From positions 1 to 64,000 of the forward strand of contig NZ_JAIVFS010000039.1 of the NCBI RefSeq assembly GCF_020829645.1: a DNA stretch of 64,000 nucleotides. The letters are read 5' to 3'. This DNA comes from Nostoc mirabile CHAB5784. GTDB lineage: Bacteria; Cyanobacteriota; Cyanobacteriia; Cyanobacteriales; Nostocaceae. Every line of letters begins with the position of its first letter. The stretch's first letter is position 1. The position numbers were made by a program, and so were the translations under genes. This document shows, piece by piece, positions 54,941 to 63,551 of the stretch. The notes beneath the pieces were generated by a model. That model made no database searches and was not told the origin of the DNA. It saw only the letters and a list, made by a program, of their open reading frames with translations.

Positions 54941-55936
54941 TGTGAATTAGGAAAAAAGGCGGGAGAAGTAAGAAGATGAAAGTTACCAGCAATTCATTTC
55001 AGACTTCCCCCATGACTAGCATAGACTTTGGAACGTTAATCACAACAATCTTTGTCATAGTAGATGATTGGTATGACAAGCAAGTAAAAAAGACAACACT
55101 GTTAAAACCAGGGGTGAAAGCAAGCATGAGTGATAGTGAAATCATGACACTAGCACTGGTAATGGATTATCTGCCATTTCTTGGAGAAACACAATTTCTC
55201 GGTTTCATTAGAGGAAATTACATTGAATGGTTTCCTTTCTTTACTTGACCAAAGTCAATTCAATCGTCGGTTACGCAAATTAGATGGGATGTTAGAGGAG
55301 CTACGTCGCACTTGGGTAGAGCAATTGGGTGGATTGAGTGAAAAATATTTTATTCTTGACACCAAACCATTACCAGTATTGGGACTCAAACGTGACAAGC
55401 GATATAGTGACTTTGCAGGAAACGCTACCCCTGGTTGGTGTGCTGCGAGGGAGATGCGTTATTTTGGCTACAAGCTAGTTATGTTGTCAACATGGAATGG
55501 AATTCCGATATCTTATGACATTGTGCCTGCTAACACAGATGAGAGAATTGCTGCTGAGGGTGTCTTAGAGACTGTTAAATATAGTCATATTTACGCAAGC
55601 CTTGGGATTTATTTCTGCCGATTGGCTCTTCCCGCCATCGCTCGTCGCACTGGTAATCGCATCTGGACACTAAAGCGCGAGAACCAGCATCTTCAACATT
55701 CTGATGATTTGAAGCGTTTAGAGAGTCGTGTTCGCCAGCGTGTAGAAGGTGTTTTTCACGAAATTCAAAATACTGGTCGTAAGGAAAGAACGCTTACTCA
55801 ACAAAACTGTTGACGGCTTTTGTGTACATATTGCTGCCTTTCATTGCATCTCACACACTACGTTTGTTGCTTCGCCGACATTTTGGCATTAATGTTCTCA
55901 CTTTCCAGTCTCAACCTCTTTAATTCACATTAGGCA
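54935..55936 (+). mobile_element. IS982-family insertion sequence, degraded
   Basis: About 1002 bp. Ends GCCTAATGTGAATTA and TAATTCACATTAGGC are inverted; TAATTGAC occurs directly on both sides (54927-54934 and 55937-55944), an 8-bp target duplication. The single transposase gene inside is broken by several frameshifts. It inserted into the end of the CHAT reading frame. Confidence 0.85.
54976..55920 (+). pseudogene. IS982-type transposase, frameshifted
   Basis: The DDE transposase can be followed through at least three frames. Frame A 54976-55248 (TLITTIFVIVDDWYDKQVKK through FLGETQFLGFIRGNYIEWFP); frame B from about 55225 (FNRRLRKLDGMLEELRRTWV; FILDTKPLPVLGLKRDKRYS, containing a catalytic Asp; FGYKLVMLSTWNGIPISYDI); a short third-frame stretch near 55605 (GFISADW); frame B again (NRIWTLKRENQHLQHSDDLK; RVEGVFHEIQNTG); then a different frame to the end (VDGFCVHIAAF; LRLLLRRHFGINVLTFQSQP). 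Not functional as it stands. Confidence 0.85.
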
Positions 55937-56295
55937 TAATTGACCAAAGAGTAGACATCTCCGAAAACTGCCCAAGTATCTCTGTGACTAACTTATAGGG
56001 TGCGATCGCCAGTGAGAGCAATCAGCTAGTTTCGACGAGAGAATAGGAGTTTGAGATGTTTGTTGTTAATAATCCGACAAAAAAACGTGGCTATGTGCAT
56101 TCATTTTCTCTCAGGTAAACGCGTATATTTCTGCTGGTAATACAAGTGCCCCAATTCGTAATCTTACTACTCCACAAATTGTCAAAATTACTTGTTCATA
56201 ATTCCAGCAGTTTTAAGCATGACCCCTCAGAAAACAGATTGTATACCGGAACAGTTCAAATTTGAACCTGTATTGTCATCTCCAATCATAGTTAA
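55937..56295. other. Gap between IS982 and the TnsD-like remnant
   Basis: The first bases after the target duplication continue the old CHAT frame as QRVDISENCPSISVTNL and then stop, so the original gene seems to have ended or been truncated there already. The remainder shows only broken frames (for example SAPIRNLTTPQIVKITCS) that I cannot assign. Confidence 0.4.
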
Positions 56296-56657
56296 TTTGA
56301 TAGCGATCGCACTCAACAATTACTTGAAAATGTGCTTCAAGCGAATGAACAACCGCTATCTATGACAGCAGTGGCGAAACGCCTTGGTATCCTAAGCGAG
56401 TTCTTTACAGGCATTTCCCAGAGCTATGCCGAGCGATTTCAGCCGAGTACGTTAAGTATATGAAAGAATCTCGCATCAAACGAATTGAACACTGTTGCGA
56501 GGAGGTAAAACAAGCTGTTAGGCAAGTTCACACTGAAGGTCTTTATCCTAGTGAGGCAGCTATTTCAAGGCTGTTGGCTAAACTAGGATGTTTTCGCGAC
56601 AAAAAAGTTCGCGCAACTTTTTGGGCAGCGCGAAGAGAAATTTGTTTGGAACCATAA
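56296..56657 (+). pseudogene. TnsD/TniQ-like C-terminal remnant, frameshifted
   Basis: Frame 1 from 56296: FDSDRTQQLLENVLQANEQP then LSMTAVAKRLG; a one-base loss near 56386 shifts to frame 2: YPKRVLYRHFPELCRAISAE, YVKYMKESRIKRIEHCCEEV, KQAVRQVHTEGLYPSEAAIS, RLLAKLGCFRDKKVRATFWA, ARREICLEP, stop. Two helix-turn-helix-like modules (SMTAVAKRLGYPKRVLYRHFP and YPSEAAISRLLAKLG) followed by R-x-E-x-x-L match the C-terminal part of cyanobacterial TnsD/TniQ proteins, which choose the target site of Tn7-like transposons. The N-terminal zinc-binding TniQ domain is lost. It ends about 95 bases from tRNA-Leu. Confidence 0.62.
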
Positions 56658-56730
56658 CCTTGCCACCCTTTATTGGAAGCATAAGCTTGCCGTTGCGGCA
56701 AAGTTATGGGTAAAGTCACAACCTTGTATA
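56653..56730. repeat. Cluster of CATAACCTTGCC-like motifs, possible transposon end
   Basis: Three direct copies (CATAACCTTGCCA 56653-56665; CATAAGCTTGCCG 56680-56692; CACAACCTTGTAT 56718-56730) and one near-inverted copy (CGGCAAAAGTTATG at about 56696-56709) lie between the TnsD-like remnant and the tRNA 3' end. Repeated sites of this kind mark the ends of Tn7-like elements (TnsB sites), but I cannot define the terminal bases. Confidence 0.35.
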
Positions 56731-56752
56731 GGAGTCTTTTCGTATGTCAAAT

Positions 56753-57107
56753 GGGGGTGGAGGGACTTGAACCCACACGACCTATTACGGTCAACGGATT
56801 TTCATTCTCCCGCAGTTTTCACTGCTACCTGATGGCTTTAGCAAAGTCAGGATTTTGAGAATTGGACTCTCCCTTTACCCTCGGCTTAACGTTAGGGTAG
56901 CTCCCGTCGCGTCTCTGCACCTTCCCTTAATTTTGGATTTTGGATTGTAGACTAATCGCAAATCTAAAATTTTTGGGCTTGGCTCAGGATTGCCATGTCT
57001 GTCACCAGATTTAGGTTTCCCTGAGTTTGAGAGCTTCCACTTGAGGGATTTCTCCTTCAAGGCTCAGTTATCTAAGTCCGTAGCGTCTACCATTCCGCCA
57101 CACCCCC
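56753..57107 (-). tRNA. trnL-UAA: tRNA-Leu(UAA), interrupted by a group I intron
   Basis: The 5' exon starts GGGGGTGTGGCGGAATGGTA at 57107 and runs to U34 of the anticodon (57074); the 3' exon is 56753-56803, from A35 through a long variable arm and GGTTCAAGTCCCTCCACCCC to the discriminator A. Acceptor stem GGGGGTG/CACCCCC pairs fully. CCA is not encoded. Splicing restores the loop CUUAAAA with anticodon UAA. A one-base-short D-loop region (GGAATGGTAG) is worth noting. Confidence 0.93.
56804..57073 (-). other. Group I intron in tRNA-Leu(UAA)
   Basis: A 270-nt intron lying between anticodon positions 34 and 35, as in other cyanobacteria and plastids. Intron start AGATAACTGAGCCTTGAAGG and end GGGAGAATG fit the family, with the conserved core GGTGACAGACATGGCAATCC region in P-Q/R-S. 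The middle, around 56920-56975, is an A/T-rich heptamer-like stretch (TTTTGGATTTTGGATTG; complementary AATCTAAAATTT) forming the variable P6b stem used to type Nostoc strains. Self-splicing, no ORF. Confidence 0.92.
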
Positions 57108-57807
57108 GCAGGTGTTTGGCAACTAGTATAACTAGTTATTTTTTGGAGGCAGCAAATACCTCCTCATCTATTCCACCATCAATTGTGTCTTTTGTCCAAC
57201 TAGATTGAAAATATTTTTTCCAGATTGGGCGATTGTTTTCTAGAGTTACAAGTTTTCCTTGTTTCCTCGTAATCAATCTGGATGAGTTTTCCATCTTGTC
57301 TTACTAGAGCATTTTTTATGGCAGATTTACTATCCTAGCATAATACTACCTTTTGTCAATCAATCTGGGCATAGAAGAGGAATTCTGGGGTAGTTATGTT
57401 GCAATACGCTTGGGTTAAGGCTAAAACTCTTTATCAAAGTCATTTTTTTTAACGATAAACCACAGAGGCGCAGAGAAGCCAGTGCGCCCTTGCGGTTAAG
57501 AGACTTGTTCGCGCAGCGTCTCCCCTTGGGAGAAGCAACTGGCGCGACACAGAGAGAAGAAAAAAATGCTTAACTGAACTGTATTGAGTTACGTTGACCA
57601 AGAGGCAAGGGAGCAGGGAGCAAGGGGAAGAAGTCAAAGGGACAAGGAGAATTGGGGACAAGGGGAAAGACTTATTGCAAGTTCTCACTTCTTGTCCCCA
57701 ATTCTCCCCTGCCCCCTGCCTCTTCTTTGAAAGCGTCATAACTATACTTTCCTCAGTTTCGCTCTTCAGCCTATGATGGAAAACAGATGCTTAAGACTTG
57801 AAAGTTT
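57108..57807. other. Intergenic region between tRNA-Leu and ndhL
   Basis: No gene. It holds the tRNA promoter (57108 onward), a MITE copy (57402-57586) and, at 57600-57730, a self-complementary GGGGA / CCCCT-rich stretch (AGGGAGCAGGGAGCAAGGGG opposite CTCCCCTGCCCCCTGCCTCT). Confidence 0.5.
57402..57586. mobile_element. MITE, CAATACGCTTGGG ends, about 10-bp target duplication, copy 4
   Basis: Ends as in 46356-46536. AGTTATGTTG directly before and AGTTACGTTG directly after (9 of 10 identical). The interior is nearly the same as copy 3. Confidence 0.78.
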
Positions 57808-58020
57808 ATGATTGTCGCCCTGCTGTATCTGATTTTGGCTGGAGCTTACCTTCTGGTAATCCCAATTGCTATTTTGCTGTACCTGAAGCAGCGTTGGTAT
57901 GTAGCTACCTCCATCGAGCGTACCTTTATGTACTTTTTGGTGTTCTTCTTCTTTCCGGGTTTATTGGTTCTATCGCCGTTTCTAAATTTTCGACCCCAAC
58001 GGCGACAAATTGAAGTTTAA
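57808..58020 (+). CDS. ndhL: NAD(P)H-quinone oxidoreductase subunit L (NdhL)
   Basis: A 70-residue membrane subunit of the photosynthetic NDH-1 complex in the thylakoid membrane, with two helices (VALLYLILAGAYLLVIPIAILLYL and TFMYFLVFFFFPGLLVLSPFL) joined by KQRWYVATSIER. The sequence and size are those of cyanobacterial NdhL (formerly IctA). NDH-1 drives cyclic electron flow and CO2 uptake. The gene begins a conserved cyanobacterial block ndhL-DUF3007-trpA. Confidence 0.93.
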   Translation: MIVALLYLILAGAYLLVIPIAILLYLKQRWYVATSIERTFMYFLVFFFFPGLLVLSPFLNFRPQRRQIEV

Positions 58021-58056
58021 CTAAAAGTTTAACTAAATTGGTAGGTCATAACTCTC

Positions 58057-58368
58057 ATGCGACGGATTGACGCTATTGGAATTGGCTTGGGCGTTTTTAT
58101 TGCTGGCGGCTTGGCTTATGTAGGATTGCAGCTAGTCGGTTTGGATAATCAGCAAGCTGGTATATGGAGCCAAGTCTTACTAGTCAGTGGGTTAGTTGGC
58201 TGGTTAGCCACCTATTTTTTCCGTGCGGTGGGACAAAAAATGACCTACCACCAACAACGGGAACAGTATGAGCAAGACTTTCTGCAAAAACGGTTAGATG
58301 AGCTTACTCCCGAAGAACTAGCACGAATTCAAGCCGAAATAGAACAAGAAGAGCAATCTCAGGTGTAA
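58057..58368 (+). CDS. DUF3007 family membrane protein
   Basis: A 103-residue protein: helix 1 (IGIGLGVFIAGGLAYVGLQLVGL), helix 2 (WSQVLLVSGLVGWLATYFFRAV), then a charged coiled-coil tail (MTYHQQREQYEQDFLQKRLDELTPEELARIQAEIEQEEQ). It follows ndhL by 36 bases and precedes trpA, the standard order in cyanobacteria, which makes the DUF3007 call safe. Role unknown; plastid relatives are linked to thylakoid complexes. Confidence 0.9.
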   Translation: MRRIDAIGIGLGVFIAGGLAYVGLQLVGLDNQQAGIWSQVLLVSGLVGWLATYFFRAVGQKMTYHQQREQYEQDFLQKRLDELTPEELARIQAEIEQEEQSQV

Positions 58369-58566
58369 AGTTATCATTGGTTCAGTTGTCGTTTGTCCTT
58401 TGTTGAGTTACAAATGACCAACGACTAATGACCAATGACTAGTACCGCAAGGCAAAAGTCAAAAGTTAACACTGAGCGAAGTCGAAGTGTCACGCATAAT
58501 TCTATTCCAACCTTTTGCGCCATTTGAAATGGTATGTTTATTTACGCCGTGCTGTACTAGTGACTA

Positions 58567-59394
58567 ATGACTGCGATTTCTGATTGCTTTGAAACCCTTG
58601 GGCAAAATGGTGAGTGCGCTTTAATTCCGTTTATTACTGCTGGCGATCCAGATTTAGAAACAACAGCAAAAGCGTTGCAGGTTCTAGATCGTAGTGGAGC
58701 CGACATTATAGAACTGGGTATACCCTATTCCGATCCTCTAGCTGATGGGCCAGTAATTCAAGCTGCTGCTACCCGCGCCTTACAAAGGGGTACGAAATTA
58801 GAGCAGGTGCTAGAAATGTTGCAAGGGATTACTCCCAAATTGCGATCGCCCATTGTTCTGTCGATCTATTACAACTCAATTTTGCACCGGGGGATTGAAA
58901 AATTTCTTCAACAAATTGCTGCTGCTGGGGTCGCAGGATTGGTAATACCTGACTTACCTTTAGAGGAAGCAGCAGGTTTGCTCCAAGCAGCTAGTAAGAT
59001 GGGAATTGACGTAATCTTGTCGATCGCTCCCACTAGTTCTGCCCAACGGATAGAAGCGATCGCTCATTCATCCCTTGGTTTTATTTATTTAGTCAGCGTC
59101 ACAGGAGTAACAGGGGTGCGATCGCAACTGGAAATCCGCGTGTCCGATTTACTCAAACAAATTCGTAGTGTTACTGATAAACCCATCGCAGTCGGCTTTG
59201 GGATATCTGAAGCTGCCCAAGCTCGTCAGGTAAAGGAATGGGGTGCGGATGCTGCGATCGTGGGTAGTGCTTTTGTGAAACGGTTAGCAGAAGGCACACC
59301 AGAGCAAGGACTTTCGGCGATCGCCCAATTTTGCCAAAGTCTCAAGGCTGCCATCAAGACCACCAGCACCAGCACAAATACTCCTGTTGATTAG
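58567..59394 (+). CDS. trpA: Tryptophan synthase alpha subunit
   Basis: A 275-residue TIM barrel that cleaves indole-3-glycerol phosphate to indole and glyceraldehyde 3-phosphate in the last step of tryptophan synthesis, working with TrpB. Motifs: ALIPFITAGDPDLETT (catalytic Glu region follows), IIELGIPYSDPLADGPVIQAA (catalytic Glu and Asp), GVAGLVIPDLPLEEA (catalytic Asp), FIYLVSVTGVTGVRSQ and IAVGFGISEAAQARQVKEWGADAAIVGSAFV (phosphate loop). Length normal. Confidence 0.96.
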   Translation: MTAISDCFETLGQNGECALIPFITAGDPDLETTAKALQVLDRSGADIIELGIPYSDPLADGPVIQAAATRALQRGTKLEQVLEMLQGITPKLRSPIVLSIYYNSILHRGIEKFLQQIAAAGVAGLVIPDLPLEEAAGLLQAASKMGIDVILSIAPTSSAQRIEAIAHSSLGFIYLVSVTGVTGVRSQLEIRVSDLLKQIRSVTDKPIAVGFGISEAAQARQVKEWGADAAIVGSAFVKRLAEGTPEQGLSAIAQFCQSLKAAIKTTSTSTNTPVD

Positions 59395-59630
59395 ACCAAT
59401 AAAGTAGATTAAAAAAGTATAACAGCGCAGTTTTTCTATGCTTGTTTGGTAGACAATTTGACCGTTATGGTTTTGAATATTAACATCAGATATCATGATG
59501 TAAAAAAACTAGCTGATCCGGTCGCTTATAGTTTGAGTATTATGTGAAGTCAAGTAGGCATAATTTATGAGTGTGAGAGTGAGTCAATCACAAATAGTTA
59601 TAATTAGGTCGCAATTGAGGAGCAAAGGCG

Positions 59631-60296
59631 ATGAGTGAGAGTATGGCGTTTATCGGTGGGGTTGCTGTAGCTGGGCTAGCGGCTCTTGTATTGCTCAAAG
59701 GAACAAATACCCCCCTACAGCCTAACTTTGCTGTTGCTCCGCAAATGCCAGGGACTGTAGTAGCGCCGGGAATGCAGCCACAATTGTATCCTTATGGGCC
59801 TTATGGACAACCAATGTATCCCGGTCAGGTTCAGCCACCGACTGCTCCCAATACTGACCAGCGTCTGGAGATGGAGAAGCTGAACACGCAAATGCAGTTG
59901 GAGCGTTTAAAAAACGACAATGAACAGCTGAAGTTGCAAAATCAACAGCTCCAAGGTCAAGTTCAAAATTTCAATACTCAGCAGCAGTGGCAATTAGCCC
60001 AGCAGAATAACCAACCAAAAACAGCAGCAACATTCCAGCCGCAAAATACTTGGTGGTCTTCACCCGTGCTTTGGGCTGTGGGAGGCGCAACTCTCACTAT
60101 TGGTGGTGGTGTTGTCGTCGCTGGGGTATTGGCTTTATTCTCACCACGGCAGCGTCCAGCCCGGACTGTACAAGTTATTCACCCCTACCAAGGAAATACG
60201 CCGCCCTTGGTTCCAGTCCGTCGTGCTGAGTTTTTGCCTGCTTCGCGAATGGAAGCAAGACGAGTGGAAGCCCCAGAATACGACGAAATGCACTAA
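59631..60296 (+). CDS. Coiled-coil membrane protein of unknown function
   Basis: A 221-residue protein with GAGGAGCAAAGGCG before its ATG. N-terminal helix about 5-23 (MAFIGGVAVAGLAALVLLKG), Pro/Tyr/Gln-rich linker (YPYGPYGQPMYPGQVQPP), coiled coil about 83-118 (RLEMEKLNTQMQLERLKNDN; EQLKLQNQQLQGQVQNF), a second membrane helix about 144-168 (VLWAVGGATLTIGGGVVVAGVLALF) and a basic tail. Two membrane segments with a periplasmic or cytoplasmic coiled coil between them. Family not recognised. Confidence 0.7.
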   Translation: MSESMAFIGGVAVAGLAALVLLKGTNTPLQPNFAVAPQMPGTVVAPGMQPQLYPYGPYGQPMYPGQVQPPTAPNTDQRLEMEKLNTQMQLERLKNDNEQLKLQNQQLQGQVQNFNTQQQWQLAQQNNQPKTAATFQPQNTWWSSPVLWAVGGATLTIGGGVVVAGVLALFSPRQRPARTVQVIHPYQGNTPPLVPVRRAEFLPASRMEARRVEAPEYDEMH

Positions 60297-60367
60297 TGGG
60301 AAATATTTGTTACTAGAAATAGCAATTACTACAATTGTGAGTAAGTGTAAGTAAAAAATGTTGGACA

Positions 60368-60426
60368 AAAGCATTTAGGTGAAAAGTATACAGGTTAGCA
60401 CTGTTAAATTCTCACCTAGATGCTTT
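60368..60426. terminator. Hairpin terminator after the coiled-coil protein gene
   Basis: AAAGCATTTAGGTGA and TCACCTAGATGCTTT form a 15-bp stem (one mismatch) followed by GCTTTTA. Likely ends the 59631-60296 transcript. Confidence 0.65.
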
Positions 60427-60618
60427 GCTTTTACATAAATTATTAATCATTCAAAAACAGTCGTTTGAAGTTCAGAGGGATTAAAAAAATTGTCAATCTT
60501 GAAGCTGGGATGAATTTTTTGGAAAATTTTTATGCTTTGCATGAAGAATAGATATAAATGTTGCAAAAGTTACTAAGATATCGATGGAAATCTACATTAG
60601 TAACAACACTTAGTTTGT

Positions 60619-61329
60619 ATGAAAAGGATACATCTGGCTTCTGCCACAGCAGCAATTCTTGCTTTGTTAAGCCTTGACACGCAACAGGCAAAGGCTATTA
60701 CAATTTTCACTTCACGTATTGATTGGAACACCTCTGTCTCAGGAAGTGACACATTCGTTGAAGATTTTGAAAGTTTTACTTCTGATACAGAATTCAGAAC
60801 CACCCCTGTTAACGTTGGAGAGTTCACACTCCTTCAAGTCGGCGATAATCCTGCATTCCGTAACTTGATTGAGGTGTCACCTTTCCAGTTCAACGACAAT
60901 AATGGTACAAATCATGCCTCAGTATACACTAATTTTGGGGCTACCAAAGTAGACTTAACTTTAAATACTCCAGTTTTTGGATGGGGAGCAGATTTCTTTA
61001 ATGCAAATGGTGGAGAAGGACTGAATTTAGACCTTGTGTTGGATATAGGTGGAGTTTTGGACACCATTCCAGTAACAGTCAACGATGGCTTCTTTGGGTT
61101 TGTGATTAATCCTGTAGAAGACATTCGTAAAGTGACTTTCAGATCACGAACTAACAATCTAGGACCAGGAGGGGAAGGTTTCGGATTGGACAACGTGACT
61201 GGGGCAATATCTGAGGGACGAACCATACCTGAACCTGCTTCTGGATTAGGTTTATTAGCGTTTGGCGCTTTAGGTGTTGGTTCACTACTGAAGCGCAAAC
61301 AGCAGTACAAAGTCAGAGCGAAAGTGTAA
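60619..61329 (+). CDS. PEP-CTERM sorting-domain protein
   Basis: A 236-residue exported protein: signal peptide about 1-24 (LASATAAILALLSLDTQQAKA), a beta-rich central domain (TIFTSRIDWNTSVSGSDTFV; GWGADFFNANGGEGLNLDLV), and a C-terminal PEP-CTERM anchor TIPEPASGLGLLAFGALGVGSLLKRKQQ. PEP-CTERM proteins are processed by exosortase and usually join extracellular matrix or biofilm. The central domain resembles many uncharacterised cyanobacterial PEP-CTERM proteins. Confidence 0.85.
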   Translation: MKRIHLASATAAILALLSLDTQQAKAITIFTSRIDWNTSVSGSDTFVEDFESFTSDTEFRTTPVNVGEFTLLQVGDNPAFRNLIEVSPFQFNDNNGTNHASVYTNFGATKVDLTLNTPVFGWGADFFNANGGEGLNLDLVLDIGGVLDTIPVTVNDGFFGFVINPVEDIRKVTFRSRTNNLGPGGEGFGLDNVTGAISEGRTIPEPASGLGLLAFGALGVGSLLKRKQQYKVRAKV

Positions 61330-61459
61330 ACTAACAACGTTAGTATAGCTTCCACAGTTTCCTTATCTTCGTGTCTATTGGTAATAAATAAAGGTAATAA
61401 AATTATCTATTATTCATTATCAATAGATGTTTAAACAGGATGGTTAATCAACTTTGATA

Positions 61460-63394
61460 TTACAAACCGTCTTTCGGAGCTTCTGTAGCATTATGACTCT
61501 CTTTAGTGGCAGGTTGGTTACTATCGGGAAGTTTCTGTTGGGTATTCTTTTGATTACCTTGATTTTTTAGCTCAGTAAGTGCCTGTTTTGCCAGATTTTC
61601 GGCTGCTTGTTTAAATAATGGTTCTATTCTATTTCGCCAATATTGAGTATTAGGCAACTTTTCTGGATGGTTTCTATAATCTAAAACTTTATCCCATTTC
61701 CCATCATCTATTGCTTTGTTGATTTCATTAGATAACGCCTCTGCCTTAGCCCAATCTTCTTGCCACTGGGCAATCATTTTGCCCGTCTCTTGGATACCAG
61801 AAGCAGCATTTGCCGGAACCGATCTTAAAAGGGCGATCGCTCTAACTATATCTCCTGATTCATACTTCTGTCTTGCTTGTTCTATAATATTGGCACTGTT
61901 ATCATTAGGCTGCGATCGCTCTGTTTTCCCAGCATCGTCAGTTGACCCCTTCGGCTTTTCGGGTAATGCAGTTACTACATCCCTAGATTTTGGGTTTGCC
62001 TTGGGAGCCGGTCGAGTTGCAATCAACCTACTATCATCTACAATCCTAGTTGCAATGCCTTTTTCGCGCAGGCAAGAAGCCCATTCTTGATTATTGGTTA
62101 TCACATTCGAGCGTGCCCAAGCCAATTGACCAGATTTAAGTTTAACTTCTATCCAACCTCGTTTTGTCCGTTTGCCAGTCACCTCGAAACTGGTGTTATC
62201 GGCAACTGTTTGCACAATATTATCAGAATTTATCGAACTAGGTTCAGAACGAATATTAGAATTTCTGACGACAACAGCCGAGCATTTGTTTGCTAAGGCA
62301 GTATCGTTACCTGTAAAATTAAAAACTGAATTTTTCACATTCGGAGATATATTTGCTACCAAAGCAGCCGTACCACCTGCCAATAATATGCCAATTAATA
62401 TCGGCCATGGGTCGGATTTGTCAGAGTCTTTACGCGCAGGTTTAGCGGGGACAGGATTTGCTGGTGCAACTGCAACCGTTTGCAGCCGAGATACTTGAGG
62501 CTGGGATTTAGCTGTTTGGTAACCGGAATTTTTGGCGGATTCTTGAGGTGTGGAAAGTGCTGGTACTGGATTAATCGCCTCTTTACATGCTTGCAGTGCT
62601 TGCGTGGCGTTTAGGTAGCGGTCTTTGAAGTGATAACGCACCATCTTGGTCAACATTGCCGCCAGCCGATGGTTCACGGTTACTGAATGACGCCAGATGA
62701 TTTCCCCCGTTTCTGGGTCTTCTTGCAATTCTGTTGGTGATAATCCTGTTAGTGCTTGAATAGCAATGATGCCAAGGGAATAGATATCACTGTTGGGGCG
62801 GGGTTTACCTTGCCCTTGTTCTGTCGGCATATAGCCAGGAGTGCCAATAACTACTGTAGCAGAGGGTTGTCCGCCCACTGTTACCAGTTGTGTACGCAGT
62901 TGTTTCACTGCCCCAAAGTCCACTAAAACTAACTTATTATCTGAGGCGCGACGGATGATATTATCCGGTTTGATGTCGCGGTGAATCACGCTTTGGCGAT
63001 GGACAAATTCGAGAATTTCCAGAACTTCTTGCAATAGTTGAATTACTTGGCTTTCACTCCAGCGCTTACCAGATATAAGTTCCTCAGCTAGGGTATGTCC
63101 TTCAATATATTCTTGTACTAAATAAAATTCTTGGTTTTCGTCAAAATACGCCAGCAGCCTGGGTATTTGGTCATGATTGCCCAGTTTTTCTAAAGTTTCG
63201 GCTTCGCTGTTGAACAGGCGTTTAGCAGTATCAAAAACTCTGGGGTCAGTTCCGGGTTTGAGGTGCTTGACAACGCAGAGGGGATTGCCTGGCCGCCTAG
63301 TATCTTGGGCAATGTAGGTTTGACCAAATCCTCCCATTGCGAGGACTCGAATTACTTGGTAACGATGGTCTAGTAGCTTGCCTATCATGTTCAT
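61460..63394 (-). CDS. Serine/threonine protein kinase with SH3-like domain
   Basis: A 644-residue Hanks-type kinase. Kinase domain about 8-275: VLAMGGFGQTYIAQDTRR (Gly loop), VVKHLKPG (Lys), VIHRDIKPDNIIRR (catalytic loop), LVDFGAVKQL (DFG), GTPGYMPTEQGQGKPRPNSDIYSLGIIAIQALTG. One membrane helix about 328-350 (PWPILIGILLAGGTAALVANI). Outer domain: bacterial SH3-like module about 372-435 (RNSNIRSEPSSINSDNIVQTVADNTSFEVTGKRTKRGWIEVKL), then a helical region with a TPR-like stretch (IEQARQKYESGDIVRAIALLRSVP). All catalytic residues are present. Extracellular ligand unknown. Confidence 0.9.
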   Translation of the reverse strand: MNMIGKLLDHRYQVIRVLAMGGFGQTYIAQDTRRPGNPLCVVKHLKPGTDPRVFDTAKRLFNSEAETLEKLGNHDQIPRLLAYFDENQEFYLVQEYIEGHTLAEELISGKRWSESQVIQLLQEVLEILEFVHRQSVIHRDIKPDNIIRRASDNKLVLVDFGAVKQLRTQLVTVGGQPSATVVIGTPGYMPTEQGQGKPRPNSDIYSLGIIAIQALTGLSPTELQEDPETGEIIWRHSVTVNHRLAAMLTKMVRYHFKDRYLNATQALQACKEAINPVPALSTPQESAKNSGYQTAKSQPQVSRLQTVAVAPANPVPAKPARKDSDKSDPWPILIGILLAGGTAALVANISPNVKNSVFNFTGNDTALANKCSAVVVRNSNIRSEPSSINSDNIVQTVADNTSFEVTGKRTKRGWIEVKLKSGQLAWARSNVITNNQEWASCLREKGIATRIVDDSRLIATRPAPKANPKSRDVVTALPEKPKGSTDDAGKTERSQPNDNSANIIEQARQKYESGDIVRAIALLRSVPANAASGIQETGKMIAQWQEDWAKAEALSNEINKAIDDGKWDKVLDYRNHPEKLPNTQYWRNRIEPLFKQAAENLAKQALTELKNQGNQKNTQQKLPDSNQPATKESHNATEAPKDGL

Positions 63395-63551
63395 TCCCCA
63401 GAGTTATTACCTAATTTTCCAGCTGGTAATAAATATCTCCAAATTTTCTTCAATGAAATCCGCTATCTTGAGAAAAGATTTAGATTAAAAACGCAGCTTT
63501 TTAATAAACGCAGACTGTTTATTTTTCTTTTAGTGCCCCTGTTTATTACCA

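Noticed and set aside
52750..56760. Functional CRISPR-Cas locus
   Set aside because: All cas genes are broken, cas5, cas3, cas1 and cas2 are absent, and no repeat-spacer array is visible in the window.
57449..57739. 96-residue minus-strand frame upstream of ndhL
   Set aside because: Runs through a MITE and a simple G/C-rich repeat; no protein-like pattern.
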